Shown one piece after another: positions 6,157 through 6,362 of a DNA stretch of 6,362 bases. This DNA comes from an uncultured Mailhella sp. (lineage in GTDB: Bacteria; Desulfobacterota; Desulfovibrionia; Desulfovibrionales; Desulfovibrionaceae). The translations under genes and the position numbers were made by a program. How positions within the stretch are numbered: position 1 is the stretch's first letter; every line of letters starts with the position of its first letter. The DNA lies in NCBI GenBank assembly GCA_944324625.1, contig CALUWZ010000104.1, positions 1-6,362 on the forward strand, written 5' to 3'. The notes beneath the pieces are model-generated. The model saw only the letters and a list, made by a program, of their open reading frames with translations, did not search any database and was not told the DNA's origin.

Positions 6157-6362
6157 TTATTTTGTTTCGGTTTTTGCAGTATCTTGTTTCTTTTCGGCAG
6201 CATTGTCCCCGGACTGTGCGGAGCCTTGGCCTGCCGTGCTTTGTTTGGTGCTCGGGTACGTGGTATTGAACCAGCCGTCGCCCTTCAGCAAAAAGGAAGT
6301 ATTAGAAATAATGCGCAGCGCATCGGCACCGCATTTGGGGCAGGGGCAGGAATCGCTTTCCG
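6157..6362 (-). CDS. FmdB-family zinc-ribbon protein, C-terminal 67 residues (5' end beyond window)
   Basis: A minus-strand frame enters from the window edge and ends at the TAA at 6157-6159. It starts ESDSCPCPKCGADALRIISN and continues TSFLLKGDGWFNTTYPS. The C-P-x-CG knuckle, followed about 20 residues later by a S-x-F-x-LKG-x-GW-x-x-T-x-Y motif, is the second half of the small FmdB/CxxC_CxxC_SSSS zinc-ribbon domain. The first CxxC pair should lie just outside the window. After the domain comes a tail of about 30 residues rich in Gln, Ala, Ser, Lys and Thr, with no visible fold. The family was named after a putative regulator of formamidase (amide-degradation) genes, but its molecular role is poorly established. 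Here it is the first visible member of an operon with purB, 12 nt upstream of the purB start. Confidence 0.85.
   Translation of the reverse strand, partial: ESDSCPCPKCGADALRIISNTSFLLKGDGWFNTTYPSTKQSTAGQGSAQSGDNAAEKKQDTAKTETK

Overview
The window looks like a chromosomal core-gene segment of a Gram-negative (diderm) bacterium of moderate GC content. My best guess is a Desulfovibrionaceae-type member of the Desulfobacterota. That placement is inferred from the overall feel of PurB, PyrE and the FmdB zinc ribbon and from this gene neighbourhood; it was not tested by a search. Diderm status is better supported, by an outer-membrane-type lipoprotein resembling CpoB/YbgF and by a periplasmic YkuD enzyme. 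All six genes I can support lie on the minus strand, so the layout is described in transcription order, from high to low coordinates.

Region 1 (6362 to 2484) is a tight operon: the C-terminal part of an FmdB-family zinc-ribbon protein, purB (adenylosuccinate lyase), pyrE (orotate phosphoribosyltransferase), and a 590-residue exported YkuD-fold peptidoglycan enzyme with two C-terminal NTF2-like domains, an architecture like Csd6/Pgp2. The gaps are 12, 9 and 7 nt. The ribosome-binding sites lie against or across the preceding stop codons, so translational coupling is likely. The operon's promoter is outside the window.

Region 2 (2356 to 1361), after a 127-bp gap with a weak candidate promoter, is a single-pass inner-membrane protein of unrecognised family. 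It has a coiled coil, a disordered linker and a beta-rich periplasmic C-terminal domain.

Region 3 (about 1345 to 873) is rpmB (ribosomal protein L28, zinc-binding form) with its own candidate promoter, an AT-rich dyad, a leader of about 90 nt holding small inverted repeats, and a textbook intrinsic terminator. It is probably monocistronic.

Region 4 (826 to 1) starts with a good sigma70-type promoter followed by a lipoprotein gene of CpoB/YbgF type, cut by the window edge. It has a lipobox, a coiled coil, a long Gln/Ala-rich linker and the start of the TPR domain.

Common thread: three of the six genes are envelope proteins made of ordered domains joined by long Ala/Gln/Glu/Ser-rich linkers, and the three lie within 4.3 kb. 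I found no mobile element, CRISPR array, tRNA, rRNA or phage signature, and no evidence of an entirely new system. The least ordinary items are the YkuD enzyme with its altered active-site motif and duplicated NTF2-like domain, the unassigned membrane protein, and the structured rpmB leader.
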